Shown: positions 24,965-33,208 of the stretch, in pieces
Numbering within the stretch: position 1 is the first letter of the stretch
Layout: every line of letters starts with the position of its first letter
From: Ignavibacteriota bacterium
GTDB taxonomy: Bacteria > Bacteroidota > Ignavibacteria > UBA10030 > SZUA-254
Assembly: GCA_016212665.1 (NCBI GenBank)
Contig: JACREZ010000001.1
Span: 1-46,185, forward strand
DNA length: 46,185 nt
Reading direction: 5' to 3'
Notes under the pieces: model-generated
Told to the model about the DNA's origin: nothing
Database searches by the model: none
What the model saw: only the letters and a program-made list of their open reading frames with translations
Program-made: the position numbers and the translations under genes

Positions 24965-25016
24965 TTTTTTGTCGAGAAGATACAAAGGCGACTCGGAAAC
25001 GGGTCGCCTTTTGTTT
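24674..25016 (+). repeat. Sorting-domain plus terminator cassette, copy 2
   Basis: Near-identical to 18022-18362, covering the sorting domain, stop, spacer and terminator. The differences are scattered single bases, many at third codon positions. Confidence 0.85.
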
Positions 25017-25018
25017 TT
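24984..25018 (+). terminator. Intrinsic terminator
   Basis: AAGGCGAC (24985-24992) pairs with GTCGCCTT (25003-25010), followed by TTGTTTTT. Confidence 0.88.
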
Positions 25019-25042
25019 ATGCAGGTAAATTCAAAAAATTTC

Positions 25043-25071
25043 TTGTTTCTTATAAAACCGTTTCTTATAAT
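25043..25071 (+). promoter_or_regulatory. Sigma70-type promoter
   Basis: TTGTTT (25043-25048), 17 bases, TATAAT (25066-25071). Predicted leader of about 100 bases to the start at 25181, where AAGGATAC (25170-25177) is the ribosome site. Confidence 0.7.
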
Positions 25072-25180
25072 TAGCCCCGTCACGTACCATGAAATTGAAT
25101 CACATCAAACTTAATCTCCCTAAATCACTTGCCGCACTTGTGCGGTTCCACTCCCACATCATTATCACAAAGGATACACA

Positions 25181-27892
25181 ATGAAAAAGTTCTACATTGT
25201 AGTTCTTGCTTGCGTCATGCTTTTCCCACTTATGGCGCTTGCACAAAATCTTGAAATACATGTCATCAACGTAGGTTGGGGCAGTTCTGTTCTTCTCCGG
25301 GGACCGGACGGCACAACCGTACTCATGGATGGAGGAAATACAGGAAAAGGAACGAACGAAATTGTTCCGTATCTCAATTCGATTGGCGTTACGACAACAA
25401 CCGAGTTGAATTATATTATCGCAGGTCATCAACACTGCGACCATACCGGCGGACTTGATGAAGTCATCAATGCCGGCTACAACGTATTAAATAAAAACTA
25501 TTACAACGGCTCATCCTATGCATCAACATGTAACGATGGTTATGCCGCCGCCGCGTTGACAACGACAGCGGGTGCGATTACTTCGATGCCGGTCGGAACA
25601 CAAATTCTTCTCGGTAACGGAGCGAAAGCTACATGCGTTGCGCGCAACGGAAGTATCATTGGCGGCGGGAGTGTTTCTGTCTCTGATGAAAATGACCGCT
25701 CCATTGCAATTCTTGTTCAGTACGGTGGATTTGATTTTCTCTGGGCTTCCGATTTAGGCGGTGGTTCCGATGCTTGCACCGGTCGTTCGACTTCTCAGAC
25801 GAATGTTGAGACAGCAGTTGTTCAGGCAATTTCTCCCGGCGGCGCGTCGCCTATGATTTCCTCCGGTGGTATTGATGTTCTTTTCTGTAACCATCACGGA
25901 AGTGAAAGTAGCACGAATCCGGATTGGATGAATCTTTCTCAACCGGCAGTCTCAGTTATTTCAACAGGCGCTGGACAGACATCGGGTTGGGATTTACCGC
26001 GTATTGATGTAGTAGAACATGTACTTCTTTCACAATCAACATCGTGTATTACAGCACCCGCTTCAGTTGTCTATCAAACAGAAGAGGGAAGTCCGACCGG
26101 CTCGCTAACAAGTTTTGCAGGATATTGCGTCGGCGATATCGTGATTTCGACAGATGGTGTCAGCACGTTTACTGTCAATGGTAATGGCGCTGTAACACAA
26201 GGTCCGAACGAAGTTGCGGCGGCAGGTTTACCACGTTCGTTCGCTCTTGATGATGCAGGCGGTCCGCCGGATACAACTCCTCCGGTTATTTCTAATGTTG
26301 CTTCAAGTGGAATTACTACCAGCGGCGCTACAATTACATGGACAACTGATGAAGCATCGAACTCTGTTGTTGAGTATGGATTGACGACGAGTTATGGAAG
26401 TACGACATCCAATGCCTCTAATGTAACAAGTCATAGCATCGGATTGTCTGGTTTAAGCGCAAGCACATTATATCATTATCGTGTAAAATCAACCGATGCG
26501 GCGAATAATACAGCAACGTCTGGTGATTTTACTTTCACCACAGATGCGCCACCGGCGGATGTTACTCCTCCTGTAATTTCCAATGTTCAATCATCGGGAA
26601 TTACTACAACTGGGGCGACAATTACGTGGACTACAGATGAACTTTCAAATTCTGCAGTTGATTATGGCACTACGACTTCGTACGGAAGTACGAATTCAAA
26701 TGCAACCAATGTAACGAGCCACAGTATTGGATTGAGCGGACTGACTGCAAATACTCTTTATCATTATCGAGTACGGTCAACCGATACCTCAAACAACACT
26801 GCAACCTCCGGTGATTTCACATTTACAACATTATCGAATTCGATTGCACCAATCGAAACATTTGCCGATGGAAACTTCACATCGAACCCGGCGTGGGGTG
26901 GAAATACCAGTGCGTTTCAGGTTGTTACAAGTAGTGATGTAGCCGCCGGTGCAACAGGCTCAAACACTCTTCGTTTGAATTACACCACAGCATCTTCCGG
27001 GACACGCTACATCAGAACACAGAGAACAGCAACATGGGGAACCTCACAATCATGGTCGTTCTGGATTGGTCGGAGAGCGCAAGCCGCTACCGCCGCAAAC
27101 CATAGTCTCGTATGGCTCTGGGCGAATGGAACAAATTTGACTGCCTCGACAATTGATGGGTATCGCGTTCGTTTTGGAGATGATACAGGTGACGATAATA
27201 TCGTTCTCCAGCGAGTTACCAATAATACGGCTACTGACATCATTACATCTTCCGGAACAGTTCCAAATGGATTGACTGATATCGGTTTCATGGTTCGTGT
27301 TACAAGAACCAGTGGTTCTGTCTGGACATTGTACACTTCAACATTACCGACGACGAGCGGAAGCGGTGATGTTGCAACGGCACAACCAACCGCGGTAAAC
27401 ACTTCAGTCAATCAAGGAAGTGTGACAAATTCAACCTACACAACATTCACGAACGGATATTTTGGATTCGCGGCAGTTCATTCATCAGGAGCCGATGCCC
27501 GTATCGGAGCTGAGTTCGACCAACTTTATTTCGATACCAATAGTTCTTCACCGCTGGCGAAATCCGAACTTGCAATTCCTGTTCAGGAATTTGTAGAATC
27601 AGTTCCACAATCGTTCCAGTTGTTTCAGAATTATCCGAATCCGTTTAACCCCACCACGACGATTCGTTATACGCTTCCCGCAGATGCATTTGTAACGCTG
27701 ACTGTTCACGATGTGCTTGGTCAGGAAGTAAAACGGTTGGTGAGCGGGACAAACCAAGCCGGAATTCATGATGTCATGTTCGATGGAACATACTTATCGA
27801 GCGGAGTTTACTATTATAAAATTCAGGCAAGCCCGTTACATGACAACTCTGCACCGGTTATTCAGACAAAACGACTTGTATTAATGAAGTAA
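25181..27892 (+). CDS. T9SS-secreted metallo-beta-lactamase-fold protein with FN3 domains
   Basis: 903 residues. Signal peptide at 1-22 (ending LMALAQ). Residues about 24-290 form a ComEC/Rec2-like metallo-beta-lactamase domain: HVINVGWGSSVLLRGPDG, VLMDGGN, the metal motif AGHQHCDHTGG (about 85-95), FLWASDLG (Asp near 191) and NHHGSESS (about 237-244). Two fibronectin III domains follow (about 365-455 and 460-550), alike at both protein and DNA level (TPPVISNV.SSGITT.GATITWTTDE...YHYRV.STD). Then a LamG-like region (about 550-800) and a T9SS sorting domain (810-903). ComEC-like domains cleave phosphodiester bonds, so a secreted nuclease or phosphodiesterase is a reasonable inference; substrate unproven. 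Confidence 0.9.
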   Translation: MKKFYIVVLACVMLFPLMALAQNLEIHVINVGWGSSVLLRGPDGTTVLMDGGNTGKGTNEIVPYLNSIGVTTTTELNYIIAGHQHCDHTGGLDEVINAGYNVLNKNYYNGSSYASTCNDGYAAAALTTTAGAITSMPVGTQILLGNGAKATCVARNGSIIGGGSVSVSDENDRSIAILVQYGGFDFLWASDLGGGSDACTGRSTSQTNVETAVVQAISPGGASPMISSGGIDVLFCNHHGSESSTNPDWMNLSQPAVSVISTGAGQTSGWDLPRIDVVEHVLLSQSTSCITAPASVVYQTEEGSPTGSLTSFAGYCVGDIVISTDGVSTFTVNGNGAVTQGPNEVAAAGLPRSFALDDAGGPPDTTPPVISNVASSGITTSGATITWTTDEASNSVVEYGLTTSYGSTTSNASNVTSHSIGLSGLSASTLYHYRVKSTDAANNTATSGDFTFTTDAPPADVTPPVISNVQSSGITTTGATITWTTDELSNSAVDYGTTTSYGSTNSNATNVTSHSIGLSGLTANTLYHYRVRSTDTSNNTATSGDFTFTTLSNSIAPIETFADGNFTSNPAWGGNTSAFQVVTSSDVAAGATGSNTLRLNYTTASSGTRYIRTQRTATWGTSQSWSFWIGRRAQAATAANHSLVWLWANGTNLTASTIDGYRVRFGDDTGDDNIVLQRVTNNTATDIITSSGTVPNGLTDIGFMVRVTRTSGSVWTLYTSTLPTTSGSGDVATAQPTAVNTSVNQGSVTNSTYTTFTNGYFGFAAVHSSGADARIGAEFDQLYFDTNSSSPLAKSELAIPVQEFVESVPQSFQLFQNYPNPFNPTTTIRYTLPADAFVTLTVHDVLGQEVKRLVSGTNQAGIHDVMFDGTYLSSGVYYYKIQASPLHDNSAPVIQTKRLVLMK

Positions 27893-27925
27893 CTCGTTGA
27901 GTTAATAAATACTTGTCATATTATG

Positions 27926-27957
27926 AGCCGACCTCAGCAGTGGGGTCGGCTTTTTTT
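27926..27957 (+). terminator. Intrinsic terminator
   Basis: AGCCGACC (27926-27933) pairs with GGTCGGCT (27944-27951), followed by TTTTTT. It separates the T9SS cargo block from the pilus-like operon. Confidence 0.92.
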
Positions 27958-28055
27958 AATTCTATGATTACAGTGTAAAATGAATGAAAGCAGATTTTCC
28001 TGCTATTTTGTTTTGACATTTTTATGAATTAATGCAAAAAAATGTGATGTAAGTA

Positions 28056-28084
28056 TTGACAAACCCTAAAAAAATCTCTATATT
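28056..28084 (+). promoter_or_regulatory. Sigma70-type promoter immediately before the start codon
   Basis: TTGACA (28056-28061), 17 bases, TATATT (28079-28084). The predicted transcript start (about 28091) is within 2 bases of the ATG at 28093, and there is no ribosome site, so the transcript would be leaderless or nearly so. It drives the whole pilus-like operon. Confidence 0.75.
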
Positions 28085-28092
28085 TCTCCCCG

Positions 28093-29325
28093 ATGAACGA
28101 AGACGCAATTTCAATTATCAAAGCCGTTGTCGAAAGCATTCCGCAGACTGCCTTCGGCGTTGAACGGCAAATGCTTATCGGTGACCTCATATCGAGGTTG
28201 TCACAAGAAGAACGGGTTTCCATGCGAGACTTAATGGAAAGTTATCTCCTTCGCATGTTTGAAATTGCCGCCTCCGATGTAGATTTAGGTGGCTATGGTT
28301 CGCAGGGGAGAGTATGGTACAGAATCCATGGTTCAAAGAAGCCGGATAAAACATTGCCGGAATTTACACATGACGAAGCGAACGTATTAATTCAGGCAAT
28401 CTTACTTGACCGCCAACGACAATTCTTGTTCGAAAATCGAAATCTTGATTTCTCTTACATGATTATCAAAGAAGGAACGATGCGTCGTTTCCGTGCGGAC
28501 GCGTATTTCGATTTAGACCAGATTGCACTGAACATGCGGGCGATAAATCAAAGTGTTCGTCCCTACAAATCGTATGAGTTTCACCCCAATCTTACAAAAG
28601 TTCTCAGTCTTGAACATACGAAAGAAGGATTGTGCCTCGTTACCGGAATTACAGGTTCCGGAAAAAGTTCAACGCTCGACGCCGTGATTGATGCAAACAA
28701 TCACACGGTAGATGCTCATGTAGTCATCATTGCCTCGCCGATTGAATATGTTCATAAATCCGACCGGTGTATTATTCGCCATCGTGAAGTCGGACGTGAT
28801 GTGATGAGTTATAAAGAAGGAGCGGTTCAAGCGCTTCGTCAGGACCCGGACATCATCATGATTGGTGAGTTACGTGATCCTGAAACAATCATGACCGCGC
28901 TGGAAATAACCGACTCGGGGCATAAGGTATTTTCAACTCTTCACACTTCATCAGCAGTAGAAAGTATTGACAGAATCATTGGTGAAACAAATGTGAATGA
29001 GCAAGAGCGAGTTCGGAATCGCCTGGCAGATGTTATTCGATGTGTTGTTTCCCAAAAACTTGTACCAAGCGTTGATGGAAAACGGGTGATGGCGAAGGAA
29101 GTTATGATTGCAACTCCTTCAGTTCGAGCCGCAATCAAAAATAATAACACAGGTGAAATTTACCAGATGATGTCTGAATCCAGTAATGATGGTATGGTCA
29201 CCATGGAGCAAGATCTAAAGCGATTGTTCTTACAGCGAAAGATAACCTTAGAGACGGCAATCAACTTCGCGAACAACAAACGACGTCTCCAACAAATTCT
29301 TAATATCGTTCCACAAGGTGATTAA
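28093..29325 (+). CDS. pilT: PilT-like secretion/retraction ATPase
   Basis: 410 residues, longer than typical PilT (~345-370). The N-terminal ~100 residues (MNEDAISII...MRDLMESYLLRMFEIAASDVDLGG) look like a PilT-type N-domain with a helical extension. The RecA core has Walker A GITGSGKSST (about 188-197), an Asp box around ASPIEYVHKSD (about 218-228), Walker B DPDIIMIGELRDPET (about 256-270) and a His box STLHTSSAVESIDRII (about 284-299). The C-terminal part keeps the VVSQKLVP and SNDGMVTMEQDL signatures of twitching-motility ATPases. It should form a hexamer at the inner membrane powering pilus retraction. No PilB-like extension ATPase or PilC is in the window. Confidence 0.9.
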   Translation: MNEDAISIIKAVVESIPQTAFGVERQMLIGDLISRLSQEERVSMRDLMESYLLRMFEIAASDVDLGGYGSQGRVWYRIHGSKKPDKTLPEFTHDEANVLIQAILLDRQRQFLFENRNLDFSYMIIKEGTMRRFRADAYFDLDQIALNMRAINQSVRPYKSYEFHPNLTKVLSLEHTKEGLCLVTGITGSGKSSTLDAVIDANNHTVDAHVVIIASPIEYVHKSDRCIIRHREVGRDVMSYKEGAVQALRQDPDIIMIGELRDPETIMTALEITDSGHKVFSTLHTSSAVESIDRIIGETNVNEQERVRNRLADVIRCVVSQKLVPSVDGKRVMAKEVMIATPSVRAAIKNNNTGEIYQMMSESSNDGMVTMEQDLKRLFLQRKITLETAINFANNKRRLQQILNIVPQGD

Positions 29326-29370
29326 TAATCACTTCTTTTTTGAAACAGAAACAATAGTGAGCAAACAAGT

Positions 29371-30981
29371 ATGGCTTCATTAAAAAGCAATACCGCAATA
29401 TCATTTTTTGTTGACGGACTGGAACTGAAGGTTGCAAAACTTTCTTCCAAGAAAGGTAGTATCGTTTTAGATGAGTTAGAGTCATTGACGCTTGCTACTC
29501 GTCTTGATGAAAACCGTTCCGGTGAATCAACCACGTTAGAACCCCAACAAGAACAAGCCGGCGATGGCTTCGGAATTGGCGGGGGCGATTTTCAAACAGA
29601 CCTTCCCGGCGTTGACAATAATAGCGTCTTTCTTGGTGTGTTATCAAAACATCCTGTCGGAAAGTATGTTGTAAGTTATGCCATTTCAGAACCAAGTCTC
29701 TATTACCATACGTTTGAAACGGATTTCGGACTTCAAGGGAAAAAGTTAAAAAAACGAGTAATGGATGAACTGTCCGCCATTCGAAATGAAGTTCCCCCTG
29801 CCGATGCGATAGATTACTTCTATTCAACCGATAATAATCTTGTTTGTTTGATTCGGGAAGATGGACTTTCCATTATCGATATATTGGATGACATCAAACA
29901 ATATACGGGAAAACGTTTGCCGCGAATTCCTTTGGTTGATAGTTCTGATGTTGCTCTGCTAAACTTAGCGCGGGCAAATTTTGGGTTCGCCCCGGAAGAG
30001 ATTTCGGTAATTATTTATATCGGGAACGAATATACACGACTCATCTTTCTCAAAGGGACTGATTTCCTCCATTTTGCACCGGTGATTGGAGAAGGGTTCG
30101 ATTCATCGAACATTCAGAATATCACACTCAACCGGCTTATGCTCGAACTTGATAATCTGGCGTTACCGCGAGTGGATAGAATTTTACTCGCAGGTGAATG
30201 TAAGAAAATACAGTTCGACGAATTTATTCGAGAACATTTTGCTGAGATAGATGTCCAGTTTCTGAGTGCGCCGTATGTTGATTCAACACAACTTTCCGCG
30301 GAAGTTCAGGAACGAATACCGGAATTTGCTGTCCCAATCGCAACTGCATGGAAAGCGCTCGACACGAAACACCCGGCATTTTATCAAACCAATGTATTAC
30401 CTGAAACGATACGAGACGCTCAGCGTTCATTCAAACTTGGTTGGCATGGATATTTACTTCTGGCTGTAATTTTTCTTTCAACATTGTTCTTCACGTACCG
30501 ATTCGGGACAGTAAAGAATGAAATTACAAGAGAGGAAAACACGATGCGACGGTTGCAACTCCAACTTGCAGAGGTGGACCGTTTGAAAAGCATCATCAAA
30601 GGTATTGATGGTGAAATTGACAGATTCAAAGTAGCAATGAATGTGTATGATTCGCTCGTTCCGGGGTATGACAGATGGACGAAGACAATTGAAACAATGG
30701 CGAACGGTGTTGAAGATATTCGTTCACTCTGGTTTACGGATGTCGGGTCAATGGATGATGGCGGGATTGAAGTGTCGGGGTATGCACTGTACCGAGCGCG
30801 TATCCCACGAATCTCAACCTTGTTTGAGAACACTACGTTGCGCCAAGTTATCATCGAACCGATTCGTGAAGATGCGCCGCAAGTGTACAAATTTAATTTC
30901 ACTGCGCCACCGCCTCCGCCTCCAATGAAAGATACCTTGAAGGCTCTCACTGATTCAACAACTCTCCAACAATCGAAGTAG
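29371..30981 (+). CDS. PilM-PilN fusion protein
   Basis: 536 residues. Residues 1-345 resemble a degenerate PilM actin-like fold: an opening VDGLELKVAKLSSKKG strand pair, VVSYAISEPSLYYHTF, DLLDI-like SIIDILDDIKQYTG, VIIYIGNEYTRLIFLKG and ILLAGECKK. The usual PilM nucleotide loops (DIGSS type) are not evident. A transmembrane helix (about 358-376, YLLLAVIFLSTLFFTYRFG) and a coiled coil (about 378-420) follow, then a PilN-like ferredoxin domain (about 425-515) and a Pro-rich tail (FTAPPPPPPM). PilM and PilN are normally separate and bind each other, so a fusion is plausible. Identification rests on order, topology and neighbours; PilM homology is distant. Confidence 0.7.
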   Translation: MASLKSNTAISFFVDGLELKVAKLSSKKGSIVLDELESLTLATRLDENRSGESTTLEPQQEQAGDGFGIGGGDFQTDLPGVDNNSVFLGVLSKHPVGKYVVSYAISEPSLYYHTFETDFGLQGKKLKKRVMDELSAIRNEVPPADAIDYFYSTDNNLVCLIREDGLSIIDILDDIKQYTGKRLPRIPLVDSSDVALLNLARANFGFAPEEISVIIYIGNEYTRLIFLKGTDFLHFAPVIGEGFDSSNIQNITLNRLMLELDNLALPRVDRILLAGECKKIQFDEFIREHFAEIDVQFLSAPYVDSTQLSAEVQERIPEFAVPIATAWKALDTKHPAFYQTNVLPETIRDAQRSFKLGWHGYLLLAVIFLSTLFFTYRFGTVKNEITREENTMRRLQLQLAEVDRLKSIIKGIDGEIDRFKVAMNVYDSLVPGYDRWTKTIETMANGVEDIRSLWFTDVGSMDDGGIEVSGYALYRARIPRISTLFENTTLRQVIIEPIREDAPQVYKFNFTAPPPPPPMKDTLKALTDSTTLQQSK

Positions 30982-30996
30982 GAAGGTGAGGTTAGC

Positions 30997-31881
30997 ATGA
31001 GTTATATCGTTAGAAATACAATCGTCTTAGGAGTCGTTCTCCTTATCATTGTCGGACTGGGAATCTATTTTACCATGGTTGCCTTGCCCAAAAAATTAGA
31101 AGTCGTAGATGCGGAAATCAAACGAATTGAAAACCTGCTTCAAAATACACCGGACCTTGCTAACGAGTATAATACTCGGGTAGCACATTTGGATTCGATG
31201 AAACACCGATGGAATACGCGAGACAAAGAGTTTCCACCGAAAGATATCAGTGGTCAAACATACGGATATTTTAATTCCATTATTGGTATGAGCGGTGAAG
31301 TGAAGATGAACATGATTTACAAAGGGGAGCGTGATTCGGGAAAATACGGATACAATGAATACAATCTGAAAGGCGAAGCGCTCTTTGGAAATTTCTATCG
31401 TTTCGTATGGTACATTGAAAACGGGTCACGGTTGTTTAAGGTAACGAGTCTGAAGTTCAGTGAAATGGAACGGAAAGATTCACTTGGCAATCACGTTCTC
31501 GTTTCCTATGAGATGGATTTGAACGCGTATTATTCGACAAATCCTGAATTGAATAAAGCGCCGACGGCACGGGCTGTTACGACTCCTCCATCGCTGGCGA
31601 TGAATCCGATTTATCCTCTCATCATGAAGGAAATTCCGGAAATTAAACCGGATGAAATTGATATTCGTAGTTCCGATTTGAAAGCGGTGATTCCCGGGAA
31701 AGCATTTATTATTGACCAGGCAAATCGTGCGCGTGAACTTGTCGAAGGTGACCCTGTCTATCTCGGCAACGTAGTGAAAATCCTTCCGGAACTTGGAAAG
31801 ATAGAGTGTATTTTAATTGAAGGCGGCGTTACAAGAACAGTCGATTTATATGTTCGACGCGGTGAATCTATTAACAAATAG
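30997..31881 (+). CDS. PilO-like protein with PilP/GspC-like C-terminal domain
   Basis: 294 residues. A transmembrane segment near the N-terminus (about 8-26, VLGVVLLIIVGLGIYFTMV), a coiled coil (about 30-75, LEVVDAEIKRIENLLQN), and a PilO-like ferredoxin domain (about 85-180, with GNFYRFVWYIENGSRLFKVTSLKFSEM). The C-terminal part (about 205-290, PDEIDIRSSDLKAVIPGKAF...LVEGDPVYLGNVVKILPELGKIECILIEGG) resembles the homology-region domain of PilP/GspC that contacts the secretin. Strong ribosome site AGGAAGGTGAGG (30979-30990). Co-encoded with the PilM-PilN fusion (15-base gap). Confidence 0.7.
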   Translation: MSYIVRNTIVLGVVLLIIVGLGIYFTMVALPKKLEVVDAEIKRIENLLQNTPDLANEYNTRVAHLDSMKHRWNTRDKEFPPKDISGQTYGYFNSIIGMSGEVKMNMIYKGERDSGKYGYNEYNLKGEALFGNFYRFVWYIENGSRLFKVTSLKFSEMERKDSLGNHVLVSYEMDLNAYYSTNPELNKAPTARAVTTPPSLAMNPIYPLIMKEIPEIKPDEIDIRSSDLKAVIPGKAFIIDQANRARELVEGDPVYLGNVVKILPELGKIECILIEGGVTRTVDLYVRRGESINK

Positions 31882-31902
31882 TAATTTATTATTGGAGTGT
31901 CT

Positions 31903-33123
31903 ATGAAACGACAACATATTATTTTTCTTTTTTTATTGAGTACTTTATTTGTCTCGCAATTGATGAGTCAACCACAACGTGACACACGCTCGAGAGTGAA
32001 AGGCTATTCCAGTCAACAGGAAATCGTGAATATGGATTCGACCACGAGGATGGACCAGGCATTGCTTGCATTGAGCGAGATGGCAAAAAAATTCGCGGGA
32101 AAATTTATTATTGACCTGGAAAAACGAACGAATCCTATTGGTATTGAAATTATCAACCAGCACTGGAAAGATGCTATGGAGATGATTCTTGACCAGAATC
32201 TTTTATGGTATCGTGAAGACCCGGAGTACATTCTTGTCATGACGGCAGACATGGCGAAAGCGTTGGAAGGAACTCAAACGATTGCGATTAAGAAACCAAC
32301 GTTGGACAGTCGTGAAGTGTTGATTACAACAACATTTCTTTCTATTGATTTGAACAAATCAACCAATTTAGGAGTTGATTGGTCGTTTGCGTATGCAAAC
32401 AATCAGGATACGTTCGGACTGGATATGTTTGGGTCAGCAGCGAAAAGAGCGTTTGATATAAGTTATAGCAGAGGAGAGAAAAAGGGAAGTTTTTCTTCAC
32501 TTCTCCAGTTTTATTCCCAGAATGGAGTGGCGGATATTATCGCTTCACCACGCTTGTCCATTACCTCGGGAGATTCCGGCTACGCGCAAGTAGGTCAGGA
32601 TATTTCCCTTCCACGTCGTGACATAGCGGCGGGTGGAAATATTTCTCAATCAGTTCAACAAATACCGACAGGAACAATCGTTCGGGTAAAACCGGAAATC
32701 ATCCGTGAAGACACAATTGATTTTATCTGGATTGATTTGTTTATCGAACGGAGTTTTGCAATCACTACCGGAGAACTTCCGATTATTGATAGAAACAAAA
32801 CTCAAACAAAATTGTTATTGATTGACGGTGAAGAAGCGTTCATCAGCGGTTTGTATTACAACGAAGAGGCAAAAACGCGAACAGGAATTCCTTTCTTAAA
32901 AGACCTGCCTCCGTATGTATTCGGTTTACGATATATTTTCGGAGCTGACGAGACTTCGGTGAAACGAAGGGAACTTGCAATTCTTATCAAAGCCGAAATT
33001 CTTCCTTCGCTGAGTGAACGCCATGCGAAACGGGGAATTCAGCCTTCCGTGTTAGAGAAACTGAGAAAAGGTTTTGAAAAAGATATTGACCGACTCATTC
33101 CTAAGCGCGAAGGTGACAACTGA
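31903..33123 (+). CDS. Short secretin of the PilQ/GspD family
   Basis: 406 residues, much shorter than PilQ or GspD (~600-700). Start placed at 31903 (MKRQHIIFLFLL) after GGAG at 31894-31897, giving a signal peptide to about residue 24. A single small N0-like domain (about 35-115, MDQALLALSEMAKKFAGKFIIDL) precedes the secretin core: EVLITTTFLSIDLNKSTNLGVDW, GVADIIASPRLSITSGDSG.AQVG (about 202-225), PTGTIVRVKPEIIRE, DRNKTQTKLLLIDGEEAFISGL (about 296-317) and ELAILIKAEILPS (about 363-375). It lacks the AMIN and N1 domains of PilQ. It should form the outer-membrane pore for the complex encoded upstream. Confidence 0.85.
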   Translation: MKRQHIIFLFLLSTLFVSQLMSQPQRDTRSRVKGYSSQQEIVNMDSTTRMDQALLALSEMAKKFAGKFIIDLEKRTNPIGIEIINQHWKDAMEMILDQNLLWYREDPEYILVMTADMAKALEGTQTIAIKKPTLDSREVLITTTFLSIDLNKSTNLGVDWSFAYANNQDTFGLDMFGSAAKRAFDISYSRGEKKGSFSSLLQFYSQNGVADIIASPRLSITSGDSGYAQVGQDISLPRRDIAAGGNISQSVQQIPTGTIVRVKPEIIREDTIDFIWIDLFIERSFAITTGELPIIDRNKTQTKLLLIDGEEAFISGLYYNEEAKTRTGIPFLKDLPPYVFGLRYIFGADETSVKRRELAILIKAEILPSLSERHAKRGIQPSVLEKLRKGFEKDIDRLIPKREGDN

Positions 33124-33208
33124 TTTGCTGCCACACATCGAACAATTTTTTTTTATTGAATTAACTCAATGATTGTTGAACATCAAAACTCCGTCAGGAG
33201 GAATGTTT

